This document shows, in pieces, positions 24,360 through 38,850 of a stretch of 64,000 bases of DNA. A program made the position numbers and the translations under genes. Origin of the DNA: Populus alba (taxonomy: Eukaryota > Streptophyta > Magnoliopsida > Malpighiales > Salicaceae); assembly GCF_005239225.2 (NCBI RefSeq), contig NC_133290.1, positions 9,680,204-9,744,203 on the forward strand. The letters are read 5' to 3'. Below the pieces are notes generated by a model. The model worked only from the letters and a program-made list of their open reading frames with translations. It had not been told where the DNA came from and made no database searches. Numbering within the stretch: the stretch's first letter is position 1; each line of letters begins with the position of its first letter.

Positions 24360-25319
24360 GTTATTGTAGGATTATTTAAAGATAAAGAAGGTAAATTCTT
24401 GGAACCAAACTGAAATTCGTTTGTCCTCTTCTTCTTATGCATAAGCTTGCATTCTAAATATATTACTACACTATAACAACTTTTTATTTTTCATATGAAT
24501 ACTGAAATCAATATATTTATTTAATTGTTTTGATAATAAGTATATGTTGTTATTTAATTGTTTAACATGCAGGATTCAGGCGATATTTTTATTCATGTGA
24601 CAAATGACACGACATTTTATTTTTCAAAATAGAAGTTAGACCTACTCTTTTTCTGTCTTTTTTTTTTCCTTTATGTTTTGTGTTTTTTAAGCCTTTTTTT
24701 GTTTTGTTTTCCTTTATTTTTTTTTATTTTTTTTTACAATTCAAAAAACATTATCAACTTCAGTTATTCTTTAGTATGGTTCTTAAATATTATTGTGAAT
24801 TTGTATTAATATTTTAATATTTTTTTCAATTACTATGTATCTAATATAAAAATAATATTAATATTAATAATAAATTGTTCATGAGAACCTCATTCAAATT
24901 GTTTTTTAATTTGTAAAATTTCTAAATAAATTTTGAAAATAATTTTTATCACATTTGTGATTTTTTTTTAGCCTTCATTCATATATAAAATATAAAAAAA
25001 TACTATTTTAATATTTTTTTTAACTTGCTTTAACAATTATGAAATATTTTTTATAACAAAAAAATTATTCTAATTAAAAACCTTATGTTCTTTAAAATAA
25101 ACAAGAGATATATTAATATAAAAAAACTATCAGTATTTTCAAGTTTAACAATAATATAAAAACAATTTTATGTTCTTTTTTTTCACATTTAAAAAGAAAA
25201 TTTATCCCCTGCAGTGCTGCGCAGATACTAGTATTTATTAAACCAACTGCCGCCTTTTCTTTGCCCCGGAATAGAAAAAATAATAATATAAACGTAAATT
25301 ATATTCAATAGTCACAAGT
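24360..25319. other. AT-rich intergenic sequence upstream of tRNA-Arg
   Basis: Long T-rich and A-rich tracts (for example 24650-24740) with no recognisable coding or RNA gene. The last ~100 bases before the tRNA contain the AT-rich context usual upstream of plant tRNA genes. Confidence 0.5.
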
Positions 25320-25392
25320 GATCGCGTGGCCTAATGGATAAGGCGCTCGCCTCCGGAGCGGGAGATTGTGGGTTCGAGTCCCATCGCGATCG
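25320..25392 (+). tRNA. tRNA-Arg (anticodon CCG)
   Basis: A full cloverleaf folds. The acceptor stem is GATCGCG (25320-25326) with CGCGATC (25385-25391) and discriminator G. The D arm is GCCTAATGGATAAGGC. The anticodon stem CTCGC/GCGGG closes the 7-base loop CTCCGGA, giving anticodon CCG (Arg, reads CGG). The T arm contains GGTTCGAGTCC, which is also the internal box B promoter; box A lies at TGGCCTAATGG. No intron. CCA is not encoded, as in plant nuclear tRNA genes. Confidence 0.96.
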
Positions 25393-25404
25393 TTTAACTA
25401 CTAC

Positions 25405-25415
25405 TTTTCTTTTTT
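25405..25415 (+). terminator. RNA polymerase III oligo-T terminator
   Basis: TTTT followed after one base by TTTTTT, starting 13 bases downstream of the tRNA 3' end. Runs of four or more T on the sense strand stop polymerase III. Confidence 0.75.
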
Positions 25416-25923
25416 GTACTTTTATTATAGGAAAACAAAATCATAGCATACGTCTCCAGTTCCTCCTTAAGTTTAACACTTCAGCTCGTTCTTCTTCTTT
25501 TTTCGTTATGGCAAATATTTTACATCAAAATCTGAATAAAATAGTCAGTTTTAAAATAAAATAAAATAAAAATAGACCTCCGAAACAAAGCAGTTGACTT
25601 TTCGTAAATGAACACATGAACGAAGGAAATTTACAAATGTTAATTTGAATGACTAGAGCGTATAAACTAATCCACCAAAACAAATATATAAATATACACT
25701 AGTGTCTCCTTTGTAACCATCTTTTTCATGGGACTCAGATCGTCCACGAAATATCCAGTGGCAGTCATGGAAGGCAAATGGATTGGGTACAAAAAGCAAA
25801 CATGCTCAGTAGTTACAGGTGTGGTGGGTCTCAGATTGGCTGTTCACCTCATGATGTAATCATCCTTCGCGTAGGCTTCCTTCTGCAAGAAGATGGGTCC
25901 AAAAAGCAGAACCTCATTGTGTT
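25416..25923 (-). other. probable 3' UTR of the YtqB-like gene
   Basis: From about 25690 to 25923 the sequence has higher GC content than the surrounding spacer, as transcribed exons here do. This supports a terminal exon with the 3' UTR downstream of the YtqB-like coding region. No separate gene is seen. Confidence 0.45.
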
Positions 25924-28958
<3,035 letters not shown>

Positions 28959-29879
28959 TGCTATTAGGGTGGACAGGTCAAGAAGCTTTGGTTATGGATT
29001 ATATGTATGAGCCTCTGGCTCTCAGCAAACTGTGCAGGTGGACTAAAAAGCAAGCCCACATGAAACCCATATTTTCCAGCCTTAGCATTTTAATTTTAAT
29101 TTATTATTATTATTTTAATTTAACTTGTAATATCATGACTTTATTGATTATTTCATAAATATAGGCATTAGGAATTAGGACTGATGAACTACAATCACGA
29201 CTGAAAGAGTAGCTGGGAAGAATTATCTTAGGAGGAAAAATAATAAAAATGCCGAAATAAATGCTTTTGTAATCTACAGCTTGAAAACATTATAGGGTTT
29301 GAAATCCATTAAAAAGAACAAAATTTTTAGATTTTTTCTAAAAAACAATAGTAGAAAATACCTAAATTTTTTAAAGTTTTTGTGGTTATTTATAAGAATA
29401 ATAATAGCTACTTTTACAAGTATTTTTTGCTTAGAAAATCATTAAAATAATATAGTTTTTTTATTTTAAAATTTTTATTTTTAAAATCAACACACCAAAA
29501 TAATTTAAAAAAACTTAAAAGATAATTTAAAATTAAATTTTAATAAAAAATAATTTGAAACTAAAAAAGAAAACTTTAAAAAACACTGTACACCATATAC
29601 TAAAAGTAATTTTTCAAAAAGTAATTTTTTCTATAATTAGACTATACAAATAAAAACATTTCAAAAACATTGCCTGCATCTCAAAGGAGGGAAGGATTCC
29701 GTTTAAGAGAGGTTAGAGCTTCACTCTTAAAAGTAGAAATGTAACTTTTTATTAGAATAGTCTAATTATTATTATGCATATACTAAAAGAAAAAATAAAG
29801 AAATAACATGATATTAAATTTTTCTAATTTTTTATTGTAGCAGGTATTATAATAGTGGGAAATCTATGATTTTTGTTAT
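28959..29879. other. upstream region of the YtqB-like gene, AT-rich
   Basis: Presumed promoter of the minus-strand methylase immediately right of 28958, then AT-rich spacer. A stretch at about 29430-29640 (TTTAAAATTTTTATTTTTAA..ACACTGTACACC) resembles the dispersed MITE-like family. No coding sequence is recognised. Confidence 0.4.
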
Positions 29880-30300
29880 ATTTTTTTTTCTTTATACTTA
29901 ATATATTTATCATTTTACACTTAGTCTATTTATCATAATTTTTGTTTTTTTATCTTTATTTTTTTGTAATATGTTTTTTAGTTTTTTTTTTTCTTTACTC
30001 TTTTTTTTGGAAAAAATAGTATTTTTTATTCTTTACACTTGGAATATTTATCACTCTATACTTAGCCTATTTATATCATTCTTTTTGTTTTTTTATCTTT
30101 ATTTTTTTGTAATATGTTTTTTAGTTTTTTCTTTTTTTTATTTACACTTTTTTTGAAAAAAAAAATATTATTTTTATTCTTTACACTTTGAATATTTATC
30201 ACTCTATACTTAGCCTATTTATATAATTCTTTTTGTAAATCTTCATTATTTTGTAATTTATTTTTAAATTATTTATTTTTCCCCTTACACTTTTTTTTAA
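29880..30300. repeat. T-rich tandem repeat, about three diverged units
   Basis: A segment containing TTTATACTTAATATATTTATCA, then CACTTAGTCTATTTAT and a TTTTTTGTAATATGTTTTTTAG part recurs near 29890, 30035 and 30180, giving a period near 145 bp. Open frames here are low-complexity Phe-rich artefacts. Confidence 0.65.
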
Positions 30301-30890
30301 AAAAATATTATACAAAGACCAAGAAAATGATGTTTCACTGTAACAATTGCAATATTATTTTATTTTTCTACTATGTTAAAAATTAGCTTAAAATATTTCA
30401 TATTTTTATTATTGCATATGATCCTCACTATATTTTATTATATGCAAGTATTCACTTTTGATTTACAATTATATTTTTTACTTGATGTCAAAAAAAAGTT
30501 AATAATACCTATAAATTAATTCTCTTACATTTAAAAAAAATATTTAACTTGCAGTGAGACGGATTGAATAGATATATTAACACCTTTTGTTTTAGAAATT
30601 ATTATACAAAGACTAAAAAAATGTTGTTATACTATAACAACTGCAACATTATCCCATTTTTTTACTACGTTAAAAATCAGTTGTGATCTTATATGTCTTT
30701 ATTTATGCATATGATCTTTACTATATTTTATTACATATAAGCATCGATTTTTTGTTTCACAATTTAAATTTTTTACTCAAAGTAAAAAGCCACATTAATA
30801 ACATATACACTTTAATACTCTTGCATTAGAAAAAAATTATTCAACCAACAGCGAGTTGAATAAACGTGTTAACACCTTTTTTTCTGCATT
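30301..30890. repeat. diverged direct duplication, unit about 295 bp
   Basis: TATACAAAGACCAAGAAAATG near 30311 recurs as TATACAAAGACTAAAAAAATG near 30604. The following CTGTAACAATTGCAATATTAT, CTACTATGTTAAAAATTAG and the terminal TTGAATAGATATATTAACACC all recur about 295 bp later with substitutions. Confidence 0.65.
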
Positions 30891-31869
30891 TACTGACATA
30901 AATAGTTTTTAATTTATGTAATAAAATGAATGCATAGACCTTTTGATTTATGATCAAGATCTTTTTGTTAAAAAAAAACATTTAAAAAGTTTGCATATTT
31001 ATTTATTTATTATAAAAAAATTATTCAGTTTGAAGCAAAATGGATCAAATAACTAGTTTTAACTAAATTATAGATGGCCGATGTGTTATGTTGATAAAGA
31101 AGAAGAAGTAGTAGTAGTAGTCTATTTGAAGTTTCAATAATAATAATAAAGAGAACAAAGCTACTTAGGCTGCATTTGGTTTTTGCTAGCTCTTATGTTT
31201 GCGGTGAAACAAACGCATCAGGTATTTGGCAACAAACCAAACTATGTTTTTTAATGCGAGATCCACTAAAAGTTGAGTTTGAAACTCTGTTTTTGTGTAG
31301 CTATTTTTACATGTTTTTTTAATTAAGTTTTGTAAAAATTTCGTAAATATTTTATACATGTTTTTTACTATATATAAACTTTAACTATAATTTTTACCAA
31401 ATACATATCTAAATTCAACTAACTATAATTAACCGTACTTTTTAAAAATTTATTTTTATCAAATCATAACTAGAAAAGTTAACTCAAAAACAAACCAACT
31501 CACACGAACATGCAGACATCAATTTTGTAGTAGTGAAGCTTCTCAATGGGAAGATCTATAGGTTAACCGAAAACACGATCCTTAATCTTTGTTTTGCAAG
31601 CCCCTGGTTCATTCAAAATGAACTCTTACAACTGGGTAGCAAAAGAATGTGAAATCAAACGTAAAAACACAGCACAAAATCAGAGATATTCAAGATCAAC
31701 AATACATGTGAAATCTTGGGCTTTCCTCTTTTTTTCTCTTTCTTTTTTTATGGAGGCAAATGGGCAGATGGCATGTATGGTTAACGAGGACAATAAGATA
31801 ACCGGAAGCACCTGAACATTTACTATCATTCTTGTTTGGCTTTTGTCAAGAACGTCAACAACAAAGAAC
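30891..31869. other. AT-rich intergenic sequence
   Basis: No gene recognised. A segment from about 31160 (CTGCATTTGGTTTTTGC..GGTGAAACAAACGCAT) reads like the end of a MITE-type repeat, but the boundaries are unclear. Confidence 0.4.
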
Positions 31870-31878
31870 GACTCGAAG

Positions 31879-32070
31879 CAATCCTGAGTGGTCTAACTTA
31901 ACTGGTTAAGTTTTAAATTTGTTATTTAGAAATCACCAGTTCGAGTCTCACAAACTTTAAGGCCACTGAAGGTTTATATAATCATTAACTTCAGAGGCTG
32001 TGGAATTAATTGAGGTACATGTAAGTTGATCCGGACATCTATATTAATAAATATAAATAAATAAATGAAT
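31879..32070 (+). mobile_element. tRNA-derived SINE, copy 1
   Basis: 192 bp. A polymerase III box A-like stretch (GTGGTCTAACTTAACTGG) lies near the 5' end and a box B-like AGTTCGAGTCTCAC about 60 bp later. A tRNA-unrelated body follows (GGTTTATATAATCATTAACTTC, AGTTGATCCGGACATC), with a 3' tail of ATTAATAAATATAAATAAATA type. It is flanked by a perfect 9-bp duplication GACTCGAAG (31870-31878 and 32071-32079). It shares its body with the copy at 36762-36940, so this is a SINE family. Confidence 0.92.
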
Positions 32071-32244
32071 GACTCGAAGTTAGCAGAGGACATGGATGAT
32101 TGACCGGTAGGTAAAAGAGGATCAAAGGTCAAAACAACTTGCATATAGGAGTGATTATTTTTTGTTTTGTTGGATTTTTACTTATAAAAATAACCAAATC
32201 GAAATTTTATAAAATTATAAAAAATAAAATCAAAACCAAACTAA

Positions 32245-32360
32245 AACTTGTTCAAACCAACCAGTTTCAGTTTGGTTTGGTTTGGTTTGATTATTTTATA
32301 TTAAAAATCAAAACTCAACCGACTTGTTTCAATTTGGTTTGGTTTTAGTGTGGATCGGTT
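32245..32360. repeat. GGTTT-type low-complexity repeat
   Basis: Runs of TTTGGTTTGGTTTGGTTT, repeated as AATTTGGTTTGGTTTTAG, next to the complementary ACCAAACTAAAACTTG, so the stretch can fold back on itself. A short open frame here is repeat-derived. Confidence 0.6.
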
Positions 32361-35300
32361 ATTTTTTTGAGGTTTTTTTTTTTTACTTTCTAATGGGCTT
32401 GGTTTCAGTTAGAATTTTTTTTTTTTTAGTTTGAAAAAAATATTTTTAAATATTCTAATCAGTTTTTTCCATAATTCAACTTTTTTAGTTTTTTTCTTTT
32501 TCAGTTTAATCTTTTTTTTTTTTTGGTTGCTTACCTCTACTTGCACACCAAAGCAAAAGTATTAAAAAAAATTAAGAAAGAAAAACCCATAGACCAAGAG
32601 AATGAGGTCTATTTTGATGTATAACACAAAAAGGGCAAAACAACTTGCACACCACAATTATTGATATACATGTTACCAACTAATAAAAATAAAAAGAGGT
32701 TCAGAGAATTGCCCTGCAGCATCAGGCAAGCAAAAAAGTCTAGTTTAAAATGTGAATACGTCCCGTCTACTTCGCCAGGAGAAGGACCGGTACCGACCAC
32801 ATTTATTCAAGGGAGTCATCGGAAGTTACTATAGGTTTTTTTGTATTTTTTGTTTTGAAAATATATTAAAATAATATTTTTTATTTTTAAAAATTATTTT
32901 TAGTATTATATATTAAAATGATTTGTAAATAAATAAAAAATCAAATTTTATCTAATACCTATTTGAAACACGATATCAAATGATATGAGACGGGTACTTA
33001 ACCTCTCGTGTTATGGTCAATTTCCTTGGAAAAGAAAAGGGGGGAGGGACACAAAAGGTTGCCCTTTGCCTATCCACAAGTTTTGACCAACTTTGTTTTT
33101 GTTTTAGATTTTATTTTTACATTGTGATCTAATTATATTTAAAAAAAATTATATATTTTTTTAGCTTTAAATTAAAAAAAAATAAGTATTTTTAAATTAT
33201 TTTAATGTTGTCAAGAGCGTAAGAATGTCAAAGGCTTGAGTTGGCTATAGCCCATATCAAGATTTTATCAATATTTTTGATTAATTTTATGTAAAAAACA
33301 ATTTATAATTATTGATTGAGTTATCAAAAAATTCTGAAAATTTATGTGGAGCCTTCTAATATGATGCTTTAACTTAAGTTAAAATTTCAGAATTTTGGAG
33401 AAATTCAGAAATTTGATGAAAAATCACAATTTAACTAGTTTTACATTATTGGACGTAATTTTAATCCGACCATCAAATTAAGTTGAACTTTTATGAGGGA
33501 TCTTAAAATATATTGAATAAAATCTAGTTAAAATTTTAGAATAAATAGAGCTTGATAGTGCTAACAATAAAAAAAGAACCGTCAAATAAAAGTAAAACGA
33601 CTCATTAAGGATAAAATGGTTATTTGTCATTAAAAAATAAAACAAATAAGCTCTTTCTTCCTTTTATATATTTTCGACTAGGCAAAAGCAGAATAGAAAA
33701 AAAAGAAAAGAAAAGGCGAGACAGAAATAGAGAAAAGTAAAGGAAAAACATAAAAAATCCAAGAAAAAAATAAGAAATGAGAGAGAATAATCATGTAAAC
33801 TTACAAAGTCTAACTTATAAAACACTAAACTAAAGAAGAATCAAGTGAAGGAATAAATAATTGAGAAAGGAAAAAAAATTAATTATTTTATTTTTTAGTT
33901 GGCATGAGATTGTTATTTTATCCCGGTTGAGGGGTTGTTAGAATATCGATTCAGATTCGATTATAGACGAATTATATTTCACAAAATATCGAAGAATATA
34001 ACTTCAATAATAAGTTTATTTTTATTTTCATTTTAATTTTGTGTACTTTCAAATTTATTGTTTAATATTTTGAGTAGTGTATTTGAATTAAAATTTTATT
34101 GTTAACTTTAAAAATTAATGTACATGAATTAATAATTTATTTTATAAAATATTTATATATTTATATAATAGTCCAAGACAAGAAAAATTCATGGCTCCAC
34201 CCTTAGATGTGGTGATATCAAAAATAATTTTTAAAAATATATATATATATTTTGATATATTTTTAAATAATAAATATTTTAAAAAATAATATTTATCATA
34301 ATCTAAAAAAAAACCCTCGATAATAATACAAAGTCTAGTTTTGGACTTATGACCATGTACAGCCCGATGATAAGCTTAGTAAAAATTAGGTGGTGCTTTC
34401 AACTTAATGCTTTGCCTGCCAAATTGAATTAAAAAGCAGTTTTTTTTATTGTTTTTAAAATAAAATTTTTTATTTTTAAAATTAATTTTTTTATATGATT
34501 TTCAATTGTTTTGATGTATAAATATAAAAAATAATGTTAAAAAAATTTAAAAAAATTATTTAAATGCATTTCTAAACAAAAAAATACTTTAAAAACAATC
34601 ACTATCAAACTTTTAGACACACTCTAAATTTTTTTTAAAATGTGAGCAATATATTCTGAGATTATGTGTGGTGGTGTTAGAAAAGTTGATGAAAATTATA
34701 CCAAACGTGGTGACCATTCTTGAAGCATATTCTGTAGCAACTTCATGTTGATTTCTTTTCTTGTAAGCTATTCAAAAGCTAAGCAGCAACGTGAGATAAA
34801 GGGCATCTAACCGGCCAAAAAGTATAAAGATTTTGTAATGAAACGTGGCATGATCTGATTTGCTGTATAGTTTGGCACATGTGATTTGGGTAGATGTTAG
34901 GCAACGGGGAGGTGATCCAATGTGCTTAAGTGTACTTGAACCTGCAAAATAAGTCAAATGTTTTTTTCTTCCTCGCCATTCTAAACCATGAAAGTTTCAA
35001 GAGATCTCAAGAGGAAACATTTATGAGAAAAAGGGGGAAATAACGGCAATAAACCAACAAAAAAATTTATGATAATTATTTAAACAAAAATGGTTTCTTT
35101 TCTCTTTTAGAAAAGGAAAAAAAGAAAGAAAAATTACACAAGTTCAAATCATTAAATTACATCGATTTTTTTTAAGGCTGTCTTAAAAAAAAAAAAATAG
35201 CATGTACTATATGAAAAATAAAAAAAGATAAAAAAAAAAAATTCAAATTGTACTTAGAACTAAGTAAATACTAGGTGTTTTACTAAATATTTAAAAAATT

Positions 35301-35389
35301 ACAATTAAATATTTAAATTCTTCCCACCTAGCATATGTAAAACAAATATCAAGGCCTTGTTAATATGTTTTTTAGCAAAAAAATTTAAA
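32361..35389. other. AT-rich intergenic region with MITE-like copies
   Basis: No coding exon series is recognised. Two MITE-like copies occur: about 32830-32985 and 34430-34626 (core TTTTGATGTATAAATATAAAAAATAA, end CAATCACTATCAAAC). A slightly GC-richer piece at 32600-32830 might be a captured transcript fragment but shows no intact domain. A run of (TA)n lies near 34238-34252. Confidence 0.4.
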
Positions 35390-36640
35390 CTATATAGGGA
35401 TTGACCTGATCAACTTGATAGGTTTAAAGATAACTTGGATGACCAATAAAAATATAATTTTATTATAAAAAATAAGACAACATCTTTTAAAAATATATAG
35501 ACGACAACATATTAAATCAACTCTAATCAACCTGGATTAACATGCAAAATCCGCTATCCAGGTTATGAGATCATGATAATCCTATAGAAAACAAATAAAT
35601 AAATGTGTGTGTGTGTGTATCAATTATTAATCAATCAAAATGTTAAAGGATGAAATTAAAAAAAAAAAACTAAGAAAAGAGTCAAGTCAATCGAAGTTAA
35701 CCCATCAAACTTGGGTTATGAGACCAGGATAACCACACAAAAAGCAAATCAAAACAAATTATGAAGCTCAATTATCAATTAATCCAGTGTTAAAGGATGA
35801 AACTAAAAAAAAATCAATTAAAAAAGAACATAAAAAACAACTCGAGTCAACCAAACAAGTTCGTGACATAGGTCATGAGACCGGCAAAACCTCACAGAAC
35901 ACAAACCAAAATAAAATCATGAAGCCTAATTATCAATCAATCTAATGTTGAAAGATGAAATTGAGAAAAATTCAACTCGAAAAAGAAAAGAAAAAAACAA
36001 GTTAACCGACTTAACTGGCGATCGGGTCATAAGATCATGATAACCCCGTATAAAAAAATAAATATAAATATAAAGTTGAATTATCAATTAACATAATGTT
36101 GAAGGATTAAATTGAAAAAAAAATCAAATAAATAAAATGATAAAAAAATAACCTGAGTCAACCGGGTTTAATCTAACGAACCTAGGTCAGGATATTAGGA
36201 TAACTACATAGAAAGAAAATAAAATAAAATATAAAGTACAATTCTCAATCAACTTCAATATTAAATGATAAAATTGAAAAAATTATTCAATTAAAAAAAA
36301 AAAAAGACTTAAGTCATTTTAGCTAACCTATAAAACTTATGACTTGGCTCATAAGGTAATGATAACCACATAGAAAAGCATATTAAAAAAAAATTATAAA
36401 GCTCAATTTCCAATTAACTCAATGTTAAAGGAAAAGGCTGAGGAAAATATAAATTAAAAAATGACAAAAAAATGACCTGATTCAACATGATTAGCTCACA
36501 AAACTCGTGACTCAAGTCAAGAAACTAGAATAACTCTATAAAAAAAAAAATTAAAACAAATTATAAAGTTCAATACCCAACAAATTTAATATTAAAAGAT
36601 GGAATTGAAAAAAACATTTGAAATAAAAAAAAAATTTTAA
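35390..36640. repeat. degenerate tandem array C, about 148-168 bp period (left part)
   Basis: A marker of the form CTCAATTATCAATTAAT..AATGTTAAAGGATGAAATTG recurs near 35621, 35769, 35926, 36078, 36240, 36403 and 36571. Each unit also holds an AACTCGAGTCAACC-like part and a GGTCATGAGACCGG..ATAACC part. At least seven units, strongly diverged in A-rich segments. No coding potential. Confidence 0.8.
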
Positions 36641-36761
36641 AAAATCCTTAAATGTTTTTAGTACCAAATGAAAAAAACTTGACATTTTATTATTTATTAC
36701 TGTAATGAAATACCAAGTAATTTTAGTATAGATTAATAATAATAATAATAATAATAATAAT

Positions 36762-36940
36762 CATGAGGGATGTAGTTCAACTAGTTAAGCATTGAGTTTG
36801 CTCTCTAGAGGTTACCAGTTCAAGTTCCACAAATCCTAGGACCACTAAAGGTTTACATAGTCATTAACTTCAGGACCTATGAGATTAGTCAAGGTGCACA
36901 CAAGTTAATCTGGACACTCACATTAATAAATAATAATAAT
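36762..36940 (+). mobile_element. tRNA-derived SINE, copy 2
   Basis: About 180 bp, matching copy 1 along its length: box A-like GTAGTTCAACTAGTTAAGC, box B-like AGTTCAAGTTCCAC, then CACTAAAGGTTTACATAGTC, ATTAACTTCAGGACCTATG, AAGTTAATCTGGACACTC and an ATTAATAAATAATAATAAT tail. It is inserted next to an (AAT)n tract (36733-36761), which hides any target duplication. Confidence 0.85.
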
Positions 36941-37131
36941 TACACGTAAAGACTAATTTAAATATATAAGAAGTATTGTTAACTCTTTCTTTGTCGATGG
37001 TGCCAAATGCTTAGTCTAATTAACTCTTCAACTTGTTTTTGAATAAAATTCATTATTTAATGAATCAGATCTTCATACCTAAGCTTTCTAACTATCAAAT
37101 ATGATCAAATAGTATGAAAAGTTACGGTAAG

Positions 37132-37969
37132 TGTCATGAGGTCAATTTTTCACTCTCGAAAACAGACCTTGCGCGGCAGTCTAGTCCCGCTAGACTCAGC
37201 CTTTCCCTCACCGATTCACTCATGTTTTGCCTACGACTAGTTTGTCCCACAAACCCAAGAGATCCCCACACTCTTTCAATGTCACAAGCAAGCGGAATAA
37301 CACTAATGAATATGAATAGAATAAACAACACAGCAGATTACAGGAACAAGTCCCAACCTTTTCATTAACTCAACTAAAGGATTACACAAAGTCCTTTTTA
37401 TGTGTTATGCCCAATTCATTCTCTTCTGCATGCTACACATTTTACAACCTATCTATTTACAAGATAATGGAAGTTACAAGTAGAAACTGCCTCTAACTTC
37501 CTGCACAGCTGGAGCACCCATCATCCCATGTTCTGGCCACTTTCTTCCCCATATGAGAAATTGTCGCAACTGCCGATAACTGCTCCCAGAATTGCTGCAA
37601 CTGCATTGGCATGTTCTCCCACTGCCAGCACACATGCTGCCAGCGTAACTGCCTCACATGCCTTGGACCGTCCACTGTCCAAGTTATCGTCAGCCCCCGC
37701 TGTCGAATTCCGTCGACACTGCTGATCTCATCAGTGCTACCGAATTCCCCACTGTTTCATTGTGTCATCCCAGCACTGTTTCGTCAAGCCTTGGATAATC
37801 CTCGCCCAAGTCTCAACTCTCGTCAGCATATTGTTGCGCTAGCTGTTGTGTGCTGTCGCACACACACTCTGCCGATTTTCGCTACTGTCACGTGAGCTGC
37901 CACCCCATAGCTATTATCTAGCAATACTCTTCGCTAGCCTACCTCCTGACAGATTTTAACCCTGTGACA
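37132..37969 (-). mobile_element. solo LTR, 838 bp, with GTAAG target-site duplication
   Basis: It begins TGTCATGAGG and ends ACCCTGTGACA, with terminal inverted repeats TGTCA/TGACA. Perfect direct GTAAG flanks it at 37127-37131 and 37970-37974. It is much more GC-rich than its surroundings, has no internal domain, primer site or second LTR, and no long frame. This is the mark of LTR-LTR recombination that removed the body of an LTR retrotransposon, most likely Ty3-gypsy by length (inferred). Orientation is inferred to be minus, because the minus strand starts TGTCACAGGGTT like many plant LTRs. Several short open frames inside are not genes. Confidence 0.9.
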
Positions 37970-38049
37970 GTAAGTCTCCCAACTATGAATATGTATTAAC
38001 ATATTATGAAAAGTTGCGGTAAAAAATCATGATGTAGTTTGATGACAAA

Positions 38050-38850
38050 TACATTTAACTACATAGATGTAGCGCGCTACGCTGTAGTCCAGGTTAATGT
38101 TTTTACTTTTTAGTATAAAAAAATGTTTATATAATGATATAAGAAGTCAATCCGGGTTAAATTAACTAACACATGATCTAAAATATAAGATCAAAATAAC
38201 CATGTAGAAAAAAATAAAAAATAAATAATCACAAAACTCAAGACCCAAAAAATCATTTCAAATGTTAAAATTGAAAAAATAATTGAAAAAAGTAACGTCA
38301 AAGAAAAAACTCAAGTAAATACATGTTAACTTGATTAACCTGTAACTCATGATATGAGATCAGGATGAAATAATAAATTTTTAAAACATGTTAACTTGAT
38401 TAACCTGTAACTCGTGATATAAGTTCAGGATGAAATAATAAATTTTTAAAAAAGAAATCGGCAAAAAAGACAGAAGTTAAATAAAAAAAAATTGAAAAAC
38501 AAACTCGAGATAACCCAACATAAAAAAAAAGAGAAAAATTACAAAGTTCAATGGTCAATAATTTAACGTTAAAGGATGTAACCGGAAAAAAATCAATTTC
38601 ATATATAAAAAAGTTGAGAAAAACAAACTTAAGTAAATTCAGGTTAACACGACTAACCCACAACTCATGATATAAGATCGGGATGAACTCATAAAAACAA
38701 GTGGAACAAATGACGAAGCTCAAGGCTTAATAACTCAAAGTTAAATGATGAAATTGATTTTTTTTAATTAAGAACCTAAAAGAAAATCGAACTTAAATCA
38801 AACTAATATTCAAAATAGTGACCCTCGTTGTGAGACTGGGATTACCCTCT
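38050..38850. repeat. degenerate tandem array C (right part)
   Basis: The same unit type as at 35390-36640 resumes here. Marker variants occur near 38236, 38548 and 38719, with TTAACTTGATTAACCTGTAACTC-like segments doubled near 38320 and 38395. Left and right parts are separated by the SINE, the solo LTR and their flanks. Confidence 0.65.

Noticed and set aside
32609..32800. Minus-strand 63-codon open frame in a GC-richer patch
   Set aside because: No domain, no supporting exons, and interrupted context; at most a captured fragment.
37114..37895. Several overlapping open frames of 60-94 codons on both strands
   Set aside because: They lie almost wholly inside the 838-bp solo LTR (the first starts 18 bases before it), show no domain, and overlap on opposite strands; they follow from its higher GC content.
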